In this document: in pieces, positions 1 through 10,426 of the stretch
Numbering within the stretch: the first letter of the stretch is position 1
How the letters are laid out: the number at the start of each line of letters is the position of its first letter
Assembly (NCBI GenBank): GCA_003599575.1
Contig: QZKV01000166.1
Span: 1 to 50,286, forward strand
Direction: 5' to 3'
Length of the DNA stretch: 50,286 nt
DNA from: Desulfobacteraceae bacterium
GTDB taxonomy: Bacteria > Desulfobacterota > Desulfobacteria > Desulfobacterales > Desulfosarcinaceae
The notes under the pieces: model-generated
Databases searched by the model: none
The model's input: only the letters and a program-made list of their open reading frames with translations
Told to the model about the DNA's origin: nothing
Translations under genes and position numbers: made by a program

Positions 1-836
1 ATGGGCAGCCAGACATCGGCCTTGGCGCCGGTGGCCGACAAGCGCGGTTCGACGACCGCCACTTGGGCCCCATCGATGACCGTTCCCCACGCTTTGGAAT
101 AATAGGAAACCTGCCGGTTGGCCGAAAGCGGATCGGCGCCCCAGATCAGGATATAGCGCGCATTTTCGACATCGTACTGCCGGTAGTCCCACAGGCCTTC
201 CGTATAATACGGCCCGAATTTTTCGGCTTCGGCGCAAATCGAGCTGTGGGATATGTTGTTGGGCGAGCCGATGATCTTGGTCATGCGGTCGTAGAGGATG
301 TCGCGCATGTAGGTGTATCGGCCGCGCATGAGCATGTAGGTGTGGGATTCGTTGTTGTTGCGCAGCTCCAAGATCTTGTCCGCGATGGTGTCCAAGGCCT
401 CGTCCCACGTAATCGGCACAAACCGCGGATCCTCATTGCGGCCCTTCTTGGGGTTTGTCCGCTTCATCGGCACCTTGATGCGGTCAGGATCGTATACTTG
501 CTGGATGGCCAGGTGGGAACGTGGGCAACCCGCACCGCCATTCACTTTGGAGTGAGGATTGCCCCTGATCTTGATGGCGCGGCCATTGACGACATAAACC
601 TGAGTGGCGCACCACGATGTGCATCCCTGGCATGTGCCCGGCAGCCATTGCCCCTGATCCTTGCCTGATCCTGCCGATGCGGTGGCCAGGGCCTTGAGTT
701 CCAGAGACAGGCCGGGACCGAGGAAAACGGCCGCACCCGTGGTCGCCGAGGCTTTAACGAATGATCTTCTCGACAACTTGATGTTGCCTAAAAAATCTTT
801 CATCAGTGTTTTGCGTTCATTCTTTTTCCCACTCAT
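1..836 (-). CDS. Tat-exported molybdopterin oxidoreductase, N-terminal part (runs off window)
   Basis: The reading frame runs from an ATG at 836 to the window edge, giving about 278 residues of the N-terminus. A strong AAGGAG lies just upstream of the ATG. The protein starts with a twin-arginine motif (LSRRSFVK, residues 21-28) and a hydrophobic stretch, so it is exported folded. Cysteines C69, C72, C76 and C104 form the usual [4Fe-4S] site of the DMSO-reductase superfamily. A Cys in the context SSICAEAEK is the probable Mo ligand, as in polysulfide/thiosulfate-reductase-type enzymes. It follows the receiver gene by 64 bases and is probably in its sigma-54 transcript. The substrate cannot be decided from the N-terminal third. 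It is a different enzyme from the TtrA-like protein at 1821-5030. Confidence 0.9.
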   Translation of the reverse strand, partial: MSGKKNERKTLMKDFLGNIKLSRRSFVKASATTGAAVFLGPGLSLELKALATASAGSGKDQGQWLPGTCQGCTSWCATQVYVVNGRAIKIRGNPHSKVNGGAGCPRSHLAIQQVYDPDRIKVPMKRTNPKKGRNEDPRFVPITWDEALDTIADKILELRNNNESHTYMLMRGRYTYMRDILYDRMTKIIGSPNNISHSSICAEAEKFGPYYTEGLWDYRQYDVENARYILIWGADPLSANRQVSYYSKAWGTVIDGAQVAVVEPRLSATGAKADVWLP

Positions 837-900
837 GTCAGCTCCTTTTTAAAGTAAATGGAATGGATCGGAATCGTGAAAGAATCCGCGACGAAACCGG

Positions 901-1299
901 CTACAGGTCAGGAGGCCCCCTGGAGTCGGTTTCGTTGCGGAGGATACATTTAAGGAAATAATGCAGTTCATCGTAGTCCACCGGTTTGTTCAGGCAGGCG
1001 AAAAGGTGATAGCAGATGGCGTCCTTGAGTTCGGGATGAAATCGATACCGTGACGTGCAGAAAAAGCTGACGCCCGGGAATGCGATCGTCAATTGTCGAA
1101 TCGTGCGATTTTCAAGTGGAACGCTGTCTATATCCAGTATGGCCGCAAGGCATGGTGCGGAGCGCAGGCCGGATTCCAGGTCCGCCAATTTGGAGTAAGG
1201 CACTGCACGGTAAGGTCCTGCCTCAATGATGCGGCGCAGCGCCTCGCAATCTTCGGCTTCGGTTCCTAAAAGGGCAATGAGAACTGGCTCTTCGTTCAT
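901..1299 (-). CDS. Stand-alone response-regulator receiver domain protein
   Basis: This 132-residue protein is a single receiver (CheY-like) domain with no output domain. The phosphoacceptor is in ILDID (D56 or D58), the switch Thr/Ser is T82/S83, and the conserved Lys-Pro is K105-P106. The N-terminal acidic pocket is less regular than in CheY. It sits between the tetrathionate-reductase-like operon and a second molybdoenzyme, both on the same strand, and just below a canonical sigma-54 promoter (1350-1364). A lone receiver here may relay or buffer a phosphorylation signal, but no cognate histidine kinase is in the window. The family call is from motifs; the role is inference. Confidence 0.75.
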   Translation of the reverse strand: MNEEPVLIALLGTEAEDCEALRRIIEAGPYRAVPYSKLADLESGLRSAPCLAAILDIDSVPLENRTIRQLTIAFPGVSFFCTSRYRFHPELKDAICYHLFACLNKPVDYDELHYFLKCILRNETDSRGPPDL

Positions 1300-1349
1300 A
1301 ATGGAATCTCTATTGGATTATTTTTCGAACGCTGACCGCGATACTAAGC

Positions 1350-1364
1350 GCAATAATGGTGCCA
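1350..1364 (-). promoter_or_regulatory. Sigma-54 (-24/-12) promoter
   Basis: Read on the minus strand the sequence is TGGCACCATTATTGC. This matches the sigma-54 consensus TGGCACG-N4-TTGC at every position but one, with correct GG-to-GC spacing. It lies about 50 bases before the ATG of the receiver gene, giving a 5' leader of roughly 40 bases. A sigma-54 activator is encoded on the same strand at 6989-9211, which makes it the obvious candidate to act here. Confidence 0.8.
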
Positions 1365-1399
1365 TTGTATTTGGGTCATCCCCTGAGGTCGTTGATAGG

Positions 1400-1820
1400 G
1401 TCATAACCTATTGAATAAAAGTATATTTTTGGTCCGTAGATATAGCGGCATGGTTTGAAGGAATGGGCTTTTGGTTCTCCGCGAGCCGGGTTGTACGTTC
1501 GAAAATCGGACACATATCCAGAATTTTTTAATTTGACTTATCTTTCAATAAGATAAACCGTCCTTGAATCGGCCGCATCACACGGCAGACGGCATTTGCC
1601 CGGACACCTGGCGGTCCAGACATCATAGACCCGCCCCTCGCGGCAACTTCACTCAAGCTCGTCCCACCTGCCTGTTGCGGAACCCGAAGCGCGACTGCTA
1701 ACAGACCAGGCAGAGCCGCAGGCTTGAAAATGCAAACCGCAACCGGTTTGCTTCCAGGCGGAGGAGGGGGGCGCAAGCAGGCACGTTCCGCCCCCCTTTA
1801 TTGTTCGCAGCCTCTGCTGT
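1400..1820. other. Intergenic stretch with a GC-rich hairpin below ttrA-like gene
   Basis: I see no gene between the sigma-54 promoter and the end of the molybdoenzyme gene. The notable structure is an 8-bp perfect inverted repeat, GGGGGGCG at 1766-1773 against CGCCCCCC at 1789-1796, with a 15-nt loop. It lies 25-55 bases after the molybdoenzyme stop codon. On that strand there is no T-run after it, so it is at best a weak or factor-assisted terminator, or an mRNA 3' end stabiliser. Confidence 0.4.
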
Positions 1821-4800
1821 CTATACTTTGAGCAGTTTGACTTGGCTGTTGTAAAAAACTGCACTGCCGCCCACTGTATCGCAAAGGGTTGTATTCTTGA
1901 GGACCGGGTCCACACGCATGGCCGCATTGGCGTGTATGCCCATACCGCGGCGGCCGTCGCCGTTAATGGTAAAGCCGTCGATGGTGATCGGTCCGGAGCT
2001 ATAGGCCCAGTGTCCGTGTCCATGCGAAAAGGCCACGGTGCCGGGCCGTAGCCCTTCGATGACCTTCACCTTGCCGATCATGGGCACCTGCCTGCCATGC
2101 CCCAGGTTCCATACACCTTCTGGATTGGAAGCTGAAACCACCTTGACCTGATCGCCTGAGCGCAAACCGAGCCGTTTGGCATCCGCGGCGGCAACCTCTA
2201 CGAAGTTCTCCGGAAGAATGGCTGACAGCCAATAGTTGGATATCGTCCGGCTCTTGGTATGGGTGATCGACTTGTAGGTAATCAAGGTCAGGTCGTATCC
2301 CTGGCCGCGGTCATCCACCATGCGGCCTGTGCAATCCACCGGACCAGGGACATAGGCAGCGTGCGGCAGATACGGTTTGCCGGTCATGGAATGTGTGGTG
2401 GTGGCGAATTTTTCAAAATAGAGCCCCACCATTTTGTCGTAGGCATTGGTCAGTTGCTTATATTTGAAAGCGGCATGATACTGCTGAAAGCGGCCGCCGC
2501 GATTCAGAAGGTAGACCACATGCGGCCAAAGCTCGGTGCCGACCACCTTTTTCCAGCGCTCCGGGTCATAGACGCTTTTGGGAAGATGCCGCCGCGAAAA
2601 CTCGAAAAGTTTCAGTTCCTCCGCGCCGGCCGCCTGCACTTTATCCGAACCATCCTCCTTTTCGCCGAAAGCCACATTGGCCACCATCCGCAAATATAGA
2701 TCTTCTTCGCGGATCATGTGCTGTCCCGGACCGAACACATCCTTGCCCAGACCAGGCGCATTTAACTTCTCGGCCAGGCCAAGCACAAATGCTTCGACAT
2801 TCAGCGGCATCTCTTCACCGAAAACTTTCACGGTTTCGGTCAGCGGCGCCACGACGGGCTGGCGGACAGGAAACACCTTGGGTGTCACTGACGGGTGCGA
2901 TCCTGGAAACTCCCAGCGTTCGAGATAGGTGGTGTCCGGAAAGATGTAATCGGCGTACATGCTGGTTTCGCCGATGAGTATGTCCGAGGCGATAAACAGG
3001 GGGATCTTTTTGAGATCCGAGACGATATCGACAAGGGTATGACCGGCGGGCATGGCATAGATCGGCGTGCCCATGTAAAGAAACAGCGCCTTGATCGGAT
3101 AAGGATACATGTCCCCCATGCTGGGAATGATCTCCTGGTAAATGTCGCTGGAGAAAGGATACCAGTTTCTTTTAGCGGGGTAACCCGCGAACAGCGTGGT
3201 CTTGTCGTAAACCGCGCCGTGCCGGATGATGTTGATGCCGAAGGCCTTGATACCGCCCTTCCACATTTTGGTAAGGTTGATGGGTTTGCCCGGGCGATCC
3301 CCGATCCGGTCGTAGGTGGTCGATTTGCTTAAGCCGCCCTGCCATCCGGTGTTGCCGATCAGGGCATTGACCGTATACCAGGCCACTACATTGTAGAAGC
3401 CGGAGGTCTGCTGGGATACGCCGCGGTGTATGTCGGCCACCGCCTTTTTGCCGTGGCTCGTAAACTCTCTTGCGATATCCACGATATCCTCTTCATGGAC
3501 GCCGGCCAATTCAGCCCATTGCTTAAGGGGCTTGGAAGCGGCGGTTTCGCGGATGATCTGCAGTACGCTTTTGACCTTGATGCCCTTGATTTCGGTGTCC
3601 ACCAGTAGATCGCCTTCGGCCACGCGCTTTTCATCATTCGGATCGAAGGCAACCGGCTGGTTGTCGGCCAGCACCATGAAGGCGTCAAAATCCCATTGAC
3701 CCTCCTCGGCTTTCTTCTTGGGCCGCTTTTCAGTGGCCAGCCCCAGATCCGAGCCCCGCAGGTACTTGCCGGGTTTGCCCTCCGCATCGATTTTGACCAA
3801 CCAGGCGGCCTGGCACCAATTGGGCTCAGTGGCCGCCAAGGCGGCGGCCTTGTTGGCGTTGCGCAGGTACTTGGCATCGAAACGATTGTCGATGATCCAT
3901 TGAATCATCCCCATGGCGATGGCCCCCACGCCGTTGATCGGTTCCACGGGCAGCCATTTCCACGCCCTGGACGCGGTTTTCGAGCACCGCGGATCGATTA
4001 CCGCGATTTTCAGGCGACCTTCGACCACCCCTTCGGTGATCTTCTGAACCCGCATAGGCGGGCCATAGTTGGCCTCATAGGGGCTTGAGCCGACAAAAAG
4101 AATGAATTCAGCGTTGCCCGTATCACCCTGCCAATAGAACTTGGCGCCGTCCGCCCACTTGCCCTCCACGAACTGATCGCTCATGGCCTTGCCGGAGAAA
4201 TACAGCGACCCCTGGCAGACGGTGGTGTGGCCGTGATAATTTACGCTGCCCAGGGATTTACTGAAGAAATCCTTGAGAAGATCGGCGCGACCGTCCTTCA
4301 GGCGCCCCCACATGAAACAGAGCTGGTTGTTTTTCGGGCCAAGATCGGGATGCTCCGGGTCGATCAAATAATGAAGGTTGACCGCGTGTTTGGTTTTGAA
4401 CTCTGCAAGGGTCATTTTCTTTGCGGCGACATTGGCGGAATCTTCGGCCAATTGCTTGGCAATGGTCTGGTCCTTAAGTACGCAGATATCCTTGAGCCCC
4501 TCCACATGAACTTCGCCGAAAAGATCGCCGCCTTCGGCGATTTCCGTGATGGCTTTTTCAAAAGAGATACGTTTGCCGGTGCGCTTCAGCACCTTGACAA
4601 TCCGAAACGGATCATACAGCGTTTGGATGCCGGCCTGGCCCTTGGGGCACAGCGAGCCGTCGATGGCGGACGCGTCCTTGCGCGCTGTGGTGTAGGCGAT
4701 CTGTGGGGTCATGTTCCACGGGCTGTAAGGATTGCCATCGATCTTTTTAACCATGCCGTCCACAACCTTGACCTTGATGCCGCAGTTGGTGTTGCACTGC

Positions 4801-5030
4801 TGGCAGGCCGAAAAGAGCTGGTTTTCCGGCAGATGCAGGACGTAGTCCCCTGCATCCAAGCCATCGGCATGGGCTTGCGATCCATCCCATCCGCCCGGAA
4901 ACTGGAACAAATAGGATGACGCGCCGATCGTGCCCCCCAGCAACCCCGCGCATTTGATGAACCCGCGCCGGCTGATATTCTTTTCGCTGATTATATGAGT
5001 GATTTCAGATACGATATCTTCTTTGGACAT
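1821..5030 (-). CDS. ttrA: Tetrathionate reductase-like molybdoenzyme, catalytic subunit
   Basis: This 1069-residue protein has a Tat signal (SRRGFIK, residues 20-26), a [4Fe-4S] site at C76, C79, C83 and C128, and a likely Mo ligand C272 in [10 protein letters not shown]. Its length and several blocks resemble TtrA of enterobacteria: [14 protein letters not shown], the FTSHGKKA block, YPYPIKALF, and a C-terminal GHGHWAY segment. TtrA is the periplasmic catalytic subunit that reduces tetrathionate to thiosulfate; related enzymes reduce other sulfur or arsenic oxyanions, so the substrate is not proven. It lies 14 bases after the ferredoxin subunit gene and the order anchor-ferredoxin-catalytic subunit makes an operon. 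The name rests on recognised similarity, with some risk that it belongs to a neighbouring clade. Confidence 0.85.
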   Translation of the reverse strand: MSKEDIVSEITHIISEKNISRRGFIKCAGLLGGTIGASSYLFQFPGGWDGSQAHADGLDAGDYVLHLPENQLFSACQQCNTNCGIKVKVVDGMVKKIDGNPYSPWNMTPQIAYTTARKDASAIDGSLCPKGQAGIQTLYDPFRIVKVLKRTGKRISFEKAITEIAEGGDLFGEVHVEGLKDICVLKDQTIAKQLAEDSANVAAKKMTLAEFKTKHAVNLHYLIDPEHPDLGPKNNQLCFMWGRLKDGRADLLKDFFSKSLGSVNYHGHTTVCQGSLYFSGKAMSDQFVEGKWADGAKFYWQGDTGNAEFILFVGSSPYEANYGPPMRVQKITEGVVEGRLKIAVIDPRCSKTASRAWKWLPVEPINGVGAIAMGMIQWIIDNRFDAKYLRNANKAAALAATEPNWCQAAWLVKIDAEGKPGKYLRGSDLGLATEKRPKKKAEEGQWDFDAFMVLADNQPVAFDPNDEKRVAEGDLLVDTEIKGIKVKSVLQIIRETAASKPLKQWAELAGVHEEDIVDIAREFTSHGKKAVADIHRGVSQQTSGFYNVVAWYTVNALIGNTGWQGGLSKSTTYDRIGDRPGKPINLTKMWKGGIKAFGINIIRHGAVYDKTTLFAGYPAKRNWYPFSSDIYQEIIPSMGDMYPYPIKALFLYMGTPIYAMPAGHTLVDIVSDLKKIPLFIASDILIGETSMYADYIFPDTTYLERWEFPGSHPSVTPKVFPVRQPVVAPLTETVKVFGEEMPLNVEAFVLGLAEKLNAPGLGKDVFGPGQHMIREEDLYLRMVANVAFGEKEDGSDKVQAAGAEELKLFEFSRRHLPKSVYDPERWKKVVGTELWPHVVYLLNRGGRFQQYHAAFKYKQLTNAYDKMVGLYFEKFATTTHSMTGKPYLPHAAYVPGPVDCTGRMVDDRGQGYDLTLITYKSITHTKSRTISNYWLSAILPENFVEVAAADAKRLGLRSGDQVKVVSASNPEGVWNLGHGRQVPMIGKVKVIEGLRPGTVAFSHGHGHWAYSSGPITIDGFTINGDGRRGMGIHANAAMRVDPVLKNTTLCDTVGGSAVFYNSQVKLLKV

Positions 5031-5044
5031 GATAGTCTCCTCCC

Positions 5045-5797
5045 TTACTGAAGGTAGTAAACGGCCGGCTCGGTCCCGAGTTCTTCTTTCAGTCGGTAGA
5101 TCCGCGGTGAGCCCAGTTGCGCATGAATCAGGCTGTCGGGATCATTGCGGTTTCCGAAGCAGGTGGCTCTTCCGATGCAGGTGGTGACACACATCGGCAA
5201 CATGCCCACAGCCAAGCGATGCAGACAGAAATGGCACTTGCGGGCGTTGCCCACCGGCGACGCGTGCCCTCTTTTAGGCCATTGTTTGCCGTACTCCGCG
5301 GCAGGGGTTGTTTCATAGCCGCTGTCGGCTGTTTTGCGTCCAACGATCTTGCCGGCCGCATCAGGCGTAGCCTGGGTGTACCACTCCCCGAAGTCGGCCG
5401 TTCGTGCCGAATAGGGGCAGGCGGCCAGGCAATAACGGCATCCGATGCACTGCTGGTAATTGACTACCACGACGCCTTGCTCATTCTTATAGGTCGCGCC
5501 CACGGGGCAAACCGGGACGCAGGGAGGATTCTGGCAGTGCATGCAGGGACGGGGCAGAAAACGGCGGCTGACATTTGGGTAGCGGCCGACTTCTTCTTTC
5601 AGAACAGGCCGGTAAACCACGCCCGGCGGCAGCTTGTTCTCCGCGATGCAACCCACGGTGCAGGCATGACACCCGGCGCATTTGGCCACATCAATCGCCA
5701 TGGACCATCTGATCGCGGATTTGTCTCCGGCCAGCGATCGTTGCAGATCCCTTTGCATGCGGACAAGCACATCCTCGGTGGGTATTATTCTGGCCAT
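5045..5797 (-). CDS. ttrB: Four-cluster ferredoxin subunit, TtrB-like
   Basis: This 250-residue protein carries four cysteine groups typical of electron-transfer subunits of molybdoenzymes: [11 protein letters not shown] near residue 40, CMHC-CVPVC near residue 100, [11 protein letters not shown] near residue 135 and CHFC-CVTTC near residue 200. It would pass electrons from the NrfD-type quinol oxidase to the molybdoenzyme. It has no Tat signal of its own, so it probably travels across the membrane bound to the TtrA-like subunit. It starts 49 bases after the NrfD reading frame and ends 14 bases before the catalytic gene, with an AAAGGAG site before its ATG. The 250-residue length equals that of known TtrB proteins. 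Confidence 0.88.
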   Translation of the reverse strand: MARIIPTEDVLVRMQRDLQRSLAGDKSAIRWSMAIDVAKCAGCHACTVGCIAENKLPPGVVYRPVLKEEVGRYPNVSRRFLPRPCMHCQNPPCVPVCPVGATYKNEQGVVVVNYQQCIGCRYCLAACPYSARTADFGEWYTQATPDAAGKIVGRKTADSGYETTPAAEYGKQWPKRGHASPVGNARKCHFCLHRLAVGMLPMCVTTCIGRATCFGNRNDPDSLIHAQLGSPRIYRLKEELGTEPAVYYLQ

Positions 5798-5845
5798 AAA
5801 AGGCTCCTTTCGCTGTCATCTGATGATTCGAGAACTGCTTGCGGT

Positions 5846-6827
5846 TTAATCCATCGCGGTCGAAGTTTTGCCGAAAAGGGATAAACGCTCCGCGCCGATC
5901 AAGAAGGCCAGCGTCGCACCCCCGATAATGCCCAGGGTAACGGCCCATTCGCCAACGCTGGGGAAATAGTCAAAGCTCAGATGAGGCCCGCTGAAGGCTG
6001 TGCGCAAACCTTCGATTTCAGGGATGGTTAACGCCGGCAGGATGATATTGGCGCGGGCTACGGCAAAACCCATGAGCACCAGAATCCCCATGCAGCCGGC
6101 CCATGCGCCTTGCCGAACCAGCCTGGGCTGTACGAGAACGATGATCGGAACAAGCGTGCCCAGGATGATTTGCAGGATCCAGAAAGCCCACCAATGCTGC
6201 CCGAAAAGAACCTCATTGACCGCCTGCACGTTTTGAGGAATGCCGCCATAAAGGGACTGTGAAAAATCCACCCACAGGAAAAAAAGTTTCACCAGCGCCA
6301 ACACCACTGTCATGATTCCAAGAATCCACAACTGCCGTGAGCGGCGGTCATGATTCGCCGGTTCCAGGAGGCCTATAAACACCATCATCAGTGCAGTGCC
6401 GGAAGCCAGTGAAAAGATGGGGAACTGGGCAGGTAACAAGCCGACATGCCAGTAGGGACGCCCGGCGAGCACGCCGAAAAGCGCGCCCACGCCGCCGCTG
6501 AGTAATATGGAGAGGATCAGGCCGGCAATCATCAGGGGTTTGAATAAGGCATGTCTGGGTTTGCGAATCGCCAGCCACAGGGCGCTCAGGATAAACCCCC
6601 CCGAAGATGGAGTAGCCCCATACCATCTGGGTCATCAGGGAAAATGGATTGGGTTGCATATAGACACGCCAGATCCGCCCCATGTGTCCCAGATCAAGGC
6701 CGATGGAAGCCAGGCCCGCAGGCAAGGTCACGAGGGCTCCCCATAGGGCCGCTTTGCCGGTTGGGCATCAATGAAAAAGTTTTGGGGCGCATCCGGTAAC
6801 CGGCTGCGGCGTTCTAAATTCGGACAT
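5846..6827 (-). pseudogene. ttrC: NrfD/TtrC-like membrane anchor, interrupted twice
   Basis: NrfD-family membrane subunits oxidise quinol for the ferredoxin and molybdoenzyme subunits. Here the family sequence is spread over frames. A frame starting at ATG 6827 meets an in-frame TGA at 6768-6770. It then continues with ALWGALVTLPAGLAS and LDLGHMGRIWRVYMQPNP, which matches the conserved NrfD DLG-PNP region. At a run of seven G (plus-strand C7, 6596-6602) it leaves the frame. Removing one G restores FILSALWLAIRKPRHALF and the rest of the hydrophobic protein, which ends at 5846 after several transmembrane segments. The first transmembrane helix seen in TtrC is not evident. It is either a true pseudogene, a phase-variable gene or a sequencing error in the homopolymer. 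Confidence 0.75.
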
Positions 6828-6988
6828 TTAATTTGGAAGTGCTAATTTTTACGAAATTTATTAATCGTCCGCTTCTATGGATTGTCCGGCACCTGCCCGT
6901 ACAATCGTCCTGCCGGGGCCTGGCCCATGGAGCGGCAATCGATTCGTTCCGGGCTGGGGGCTGCCTCGCTCTTGCGGGGGATACGAGA

Positions 6989-9211
6989 TTAAGCTGAATG
7001 GGCGATTTTTAATTTCTTCAATTTTTCATAAAGGGTGCTGCGGCTGATGCCGAGCTGCCGGGCCGCTACTGCCTTGTTCCAATTGCAGGCTTCCAGCTTT
7101 TCTCTAATAAGCCGCGCTTCGGATTCGACAATGGTCGTAGATGGGTCGAGCTTGGGGGAAGTTGCCGCGAGCAGTGCCGAGGGCAGGTCCTTGAGCTCGA
7201 CTTGCGGCCCCTTGGAAAGCACCACGGCATGCTCGATGCTGTTTTCCAGTTCACGAACATTCCCCTGCCAGGGGCTCTCGATCAGCTTCCGCAGGGCTTC
7301 GCTTCTGAAGCCAATGATTTTTTTGCGCTGTTCGGTGCAAAAACGATTCAGAAAATGTTGCGCCAGCAAATGAATATCCCCGGATCGTTCGCGCAAGGCC
7401 GGCAGGTGAATGGGGATGACATTCAAACGATAGAAAAGATCCTCTCTGAATATCCCCTTGCGCACCTCTTCAGTCAGGTTCTTGTTGGTGGCGGCCAGGA
7501 TGCGCACATCCACCTTGATGGGTTTTTCTCCACCCAATCGGTCGATGATCTGTTGCTGGAGCACGCGCAGCAGCTTGGTCTGGGCCACAGGATCGATGTC
7601 GCCGATCTCATCCAGAAAGACCGTCCCGCCGTCTGCCTGCTCGAAGCGCCCGATCTTGCGCCGTACGGCTCCGGTAAAAGCTCCTTTTTCGTGGCCGAAC
7701 AACTCACTTTCCAGCAGAGTGCTGGGATAAGCCGCGCAGTTGATGACGATGAAGGGTTTGGCGGCACGATGGCTGCGCTGATGAATGGCGCGGGCCACCA
7801 GTTCTTTTCCGGTTCCGCTTTCGCCTTGTATCAGGACCGTGGCATCGGTGGGGGCGACATCTTCGATCAGCTTGAAAACAAGCTGCATCTTCGGATCTTT
7901 GCCGATAATTTCGCCGAACCCGGAATTCACGTCGACCCTGTGCTTGAGCTCGGTCAATTCCTCCTCGTACGTGTTGGCACGGTGGATGGCCCCGGCGGCC
8001 TGCTGCAGAATAATGGCTACAATGTCCAGTTCATGCGTGGCGCACTCGCAGTCGCCGCCGCAGGCAACCATCATGGCGCCAATGGTCTCGTCATGATGCC
8101 GGATCGGAAACAAGGCGACCTGGACTGCGCTATTCAATGCACCCGGCAATTGAATCCGGGCAAGCTCCGGCCGGTGGATGCAGGCGAATTGCTCGTACCG
8201 GCTGATAAGGGCATACAATTGGTCGAAACGTTCCTGATCGAGATGGTAGATATGATGCAAGGTGGACAGGTTGACCGTCCGCAATGTCCTGCTGAATACC
8301 AGCAGGTGGATGTCCCGGCAGGCGACCACCTCGGTGAGCGCCTGGATGAGGAAACGGCAGATTTGATCCAGCTTTGGCAGGGCGGCAATTTTCTGGGAAA
8401 TCGAAAGTGATGTTTTGAGCTGTTTGTGGGTGCGGTCCAATTCCCTGTTTTTCGTCTCCAGTTGCTCGTTCGAATGTTTGAGCCGGGCGGTATAATCTTC
8501 AATCCGCGCGAGCATGGAATTGAAGGCGCCGGCAAGCTGGGAGACCTCCCGCCTTCCCCGAACAGTGACTTGGGTGTTCAGATTGCCCGCATCGATCTGC
8601 CCGGCATATTTCCCCAATTGGTTCAGGGGACGGGTCAACCGACTGATCGCCCATTGACTGACCGCAAGAGACAACACCAGAATGCCAAGCGTGACGATGC
8701 TCATCTGCACCCATAATTGCCGAACCTGTTTAAGGTAGGGCGCCACAGCCATTCCCATCCGCAACGTGCCGGCTTTGCCGCTGAAAATCGGGTAGGCCAC
8801 ATCGATATAGCGCTCCCCCTCCTGGGACATGAGTTTTTGGGTATGCGGATTTTCACCGGCCCCGGCAGTATTGGCCTGTATAAGGTGGACAGGGATGCCG
8901 TCGGTAAAGGTGTGCGTCAGCACCTGACCGTCGCGGGACACGAACAAGTAAGCCACCGTCGGGTCGCTGGCTATCTGATCGTCCAGTATTTTTTGCAATG
9001 CGACCAGATCGTTGATGAGTATTTTGTCAGCGGCATCCAGTGCCAGATTGTGGGCGATATTTTCAGCCCGCGCGACAGCCCGGTCCAGCAGGCTGATGCT
9101 GAAGCGATGCGCCACCAGTTGTGAAATGGACAGTCCCGTGGCGATCACCAGAAAGGCGAATGCAAAAAATAGAGCGCTTTTGAGGCTATTGAACAACATC
9201 ATCGATTTCAT
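6989..9211 (-). CDS. Membrane-bound sigma-54-dependent activator (HAMP-GAF-AAA+-Fis HTH)
   Basis: This 740-residue protein has an N-terminal transmembrane helix (about 10-32), a periplasmic sensor of about 130 residues, a second helix near 170-190, a HAMP segment and a coiled coil. A GAF-like region follows (about 270-420), then a full AAA+ activator domain with Walker A GESGTGKE (463-470), the sigma-54 contact loop GAFTGA (510-515) and Walker B with DEIGD (534-538). It ends in a Fis-type helix-turn-helix near 714-735. It has no receiver or kinase domain, so it appears to be a one-component transmembrane regulator sensing an extracytoplasmic signal. Its start overlaps the end of the PhnD-like gene by 26 bases, implying coexpression and probably a physical partnership. 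The sigma-54 promoter at 1350-1364 is a likely target. Confidence 0.9.
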   Translation of the reverse strand: MKSMMLFNSLKSALFFAFAFLVIATGLSISQLVAHRFSISLLDRAVARAENIAHNLALDAADKILINDLVALQKILDDQIASDPTVAYLFVSRDGQVLTHTFTDGIPVHLIQANTAGAGENPHTQKLMSQEGERYIDVAYPIFSGKAGTLRMGMAVAPYLKQVRQLWVQMSIVTLGILVLSLAVSQWAISRLTRPLNQLGKYAGQIDAGNLNTQVTVRGRREVSQLAGAFNSMLARIEDYTARLKHSNEQLETKNRELDRTHKQLKTSLSISQKIAALPKLDQICRFLIQALTEVVACRDIHLLVFSRTLRTVNLSTLHHIYHLDQERFDQLYALISRYEQFACIHRPELARIQLPGALNSAVQVALFPIRHHDETIGAMMVACGGDCECATHELDIVAIILQQAAGAIHRANTYEEELTELKHRVDVNSGFGEIIGKDPKMQLVFKLIEDVAPTDATVLIQGESGTGKELVARAIHQRSHRAAKPFIVINCAAYPSTLLESELFGHEKGAFTGAVRRKIGRFEQADGGTVFLDEIGDIDPVAQTKLLRVLQQQIIDRLGGEKPIKVDVRILAATNKNLTEEVRKGIFREDLFYRLNVIPIHLPALRERSGDIHLLAQHFLNRFCTEQRKKIIGFRSEALRKLIESPWQGNVRELENSIEHAVVLSKGPQVELKDLPSALLAATSPKLDPSTTIVESEARLIREKLEACNWNKAVAARQLGISRSTLYEKLKKLKIAHSA

Positions 9212-10121
9212 CTGCCTGGCCCAGCAGTTTCAACATCTTTCCCACCGGCAGGTACCACTCGGGTTTGGGTTCTACAAACCGGTCGATCATCAACTCCGAA
9301 AGGATGACAGCGCCTTGCGGATCTTCATGCATGGACATGACGACCCGGGCAATACTTTTTTTGATCGAGGGGTCCAGCGCATTCGATACTACCAAAGGCG
9401 GACTGCCGACAGGTTCCGATGTTTGAATCACGCGGGTTTTCCCGGCATAAAAATCGTCGCGGTGCCGGTAGTACTCCCAGATGTGTCCATCGACGGAAGC
9501 GCCGTCCACCAGTTTTTTGGCCACAGCCAGGATTGAGTTGTCATGACTGTACGTGTAGGTGAAGGAGTGGAAAAAGGTCTCCGCCGACTGGCCGAGTTGC
9601 TTGAGCCAGTACCGCGGCACCAGAGTGCCGGTATTGGACTCCGGATCGGTGAATGCGAATGTCTTGCCCTTCAGGTCGGGAAACGACTGAAACGGGCTGT
9701 CCTGGTGAACGATCAAATAGGATTGGTAAAAAGGTTTGCCGCGAATGATCGGCGTGGCGATTGCCTTGAAGCCGTAGGCCTGGCTGCCGGCCACATAGGG
9801 GCCCGTGCACGTAAAGGCGATATCGATCTGTCCTTTGGCCAGCATTTCATTGATTTCACTGTAGGTCCTGCGCTGGACCAGCACGACGGCTTGTTTGGAT
9901 CTGGCCCCAAGATAATCGATCAACTCCCGATAATAGAGGAAAGTTTCCTTGGGAGAAACCATCGCCGCCACAGCGACCCGAAGGGAGCTGCGATCCCTGT
10001 TTTTCACATCCGGCCGGGATGATTCGGCCTTTTCTGTGAAATCCACCTTTTTATAATCCGAATCCATGCTGCACGCCGTCAAGCTGATCAGCATTGCGGC
10101 GATCCAGATCGTACGGATCAT
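9186..10121 (-). CDS. PhnD-like periplasmic substrate-binding lipoprotein
   Basis: The protein belongs to the phosphate/phosphonate-binding PhnD family (type 2 periplasmic-binding fold). It contains the family blocks with [12 protein letters not shown] and [12 protein letters not shown] place the start at the ATG at 10121 because it gives a normal lipoprotein signal: [17 protein letters not shown] with a lipobox ending in Cys. The frame is open up to an ATG at 10259, which would put 46 charged residues before the signal, and neither start has a good ribosome site. The gene overlaps the transmembrane sigma-54 activator by 26 bases. TtrS, the tetrathionate sensor of enterobacteria, carries a PhnD-like sensor domain. 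That makes it reasonable that this lipoprotein presents a ligand to the activator next door. No permease or ATPase follows, so uptake is unlikely. Confidence 0.82.
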   Translation of the reverse strand: MIRTIWIAAMLISLTACSMDSDYKKVDFTEKAESSRPDVKNRDRSSLRVAVAAMVSPKETFLYYRELIDYLGARSKQAVVLVQRRTYSEINEMLAKGQIDIAFTCTGPYVAGSQAYGFKAIATPIIRGKPFYQSYLIVHQDSPFQSFPDLKGKTFAFTDPESNTGTLVPRYWLKQLGQSAETFFHSFTYTYSHDNSILAVAKKLVDGASVDGHIWEYYRHRDDFYAGKTRVIQTSEPVGSPPLVVSNALDPSIKKSIARVVMSMHEDPQGAVILSELMIDRFVEPKPEWYLPVGKMLKLLGQADEIDDVVQ

Positions 10122-10426
10122 CTCCGCAAGGCGACGCAGCGGATACCTCTTTTTTAATTTTCCTTTCAATACAGTGGCCTCGTATCGTTTTCTGAGGTTG
10201 TTTTCCACACGATCAATTAATGCATACCATAACAATGATTTGCGTTCCATGATAGTCATTTTTTCAGTAAGCGCTGCGCTTGCCGGGAAGTTATTCGCGG
10301 CAGGGGCCGGCGGCGTGGCAACTCAATCGGCTGCGCTTCGGTCAGGCAGCATGGAATTATCAATTGCTGTTCGTGAAAGGTTCGACTACAAAAGTGATTA
10401 CTTTAACGATTGCGCCAGGAGCCGTC

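Noticed and set aside
63..668. Plus-strand open frame of 201 codons at the window start
   Set aside because: It is antisense to a molybdoenzyme whose minus-strand reading has a Tat signal, four cluster cysteines and a good ribosome site.
6768..6770. TGA in the NrfD frame as a selenocysteine codon
   Set aside because: No selenocysteine is known at this place in NrfD proteins, I could not find a convincing downstream hairpin, and a second lesion in the same gene makes decay or error more likely.
6900..6925. Sigma-54-like site before the NrfD gene on the minus strand (CGGCAGGACGATTGT)
   Set aside because: The -12 GC is GT and the first base of the -24 element is wrong, so the match is too weak beside the near-perfect site at 1350-1364.
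7202..8410. Plus-strand frame of 402 codons
   Set aside because: It is the antisense shadow of the sigma-54 activator gene and shows no family pattern.
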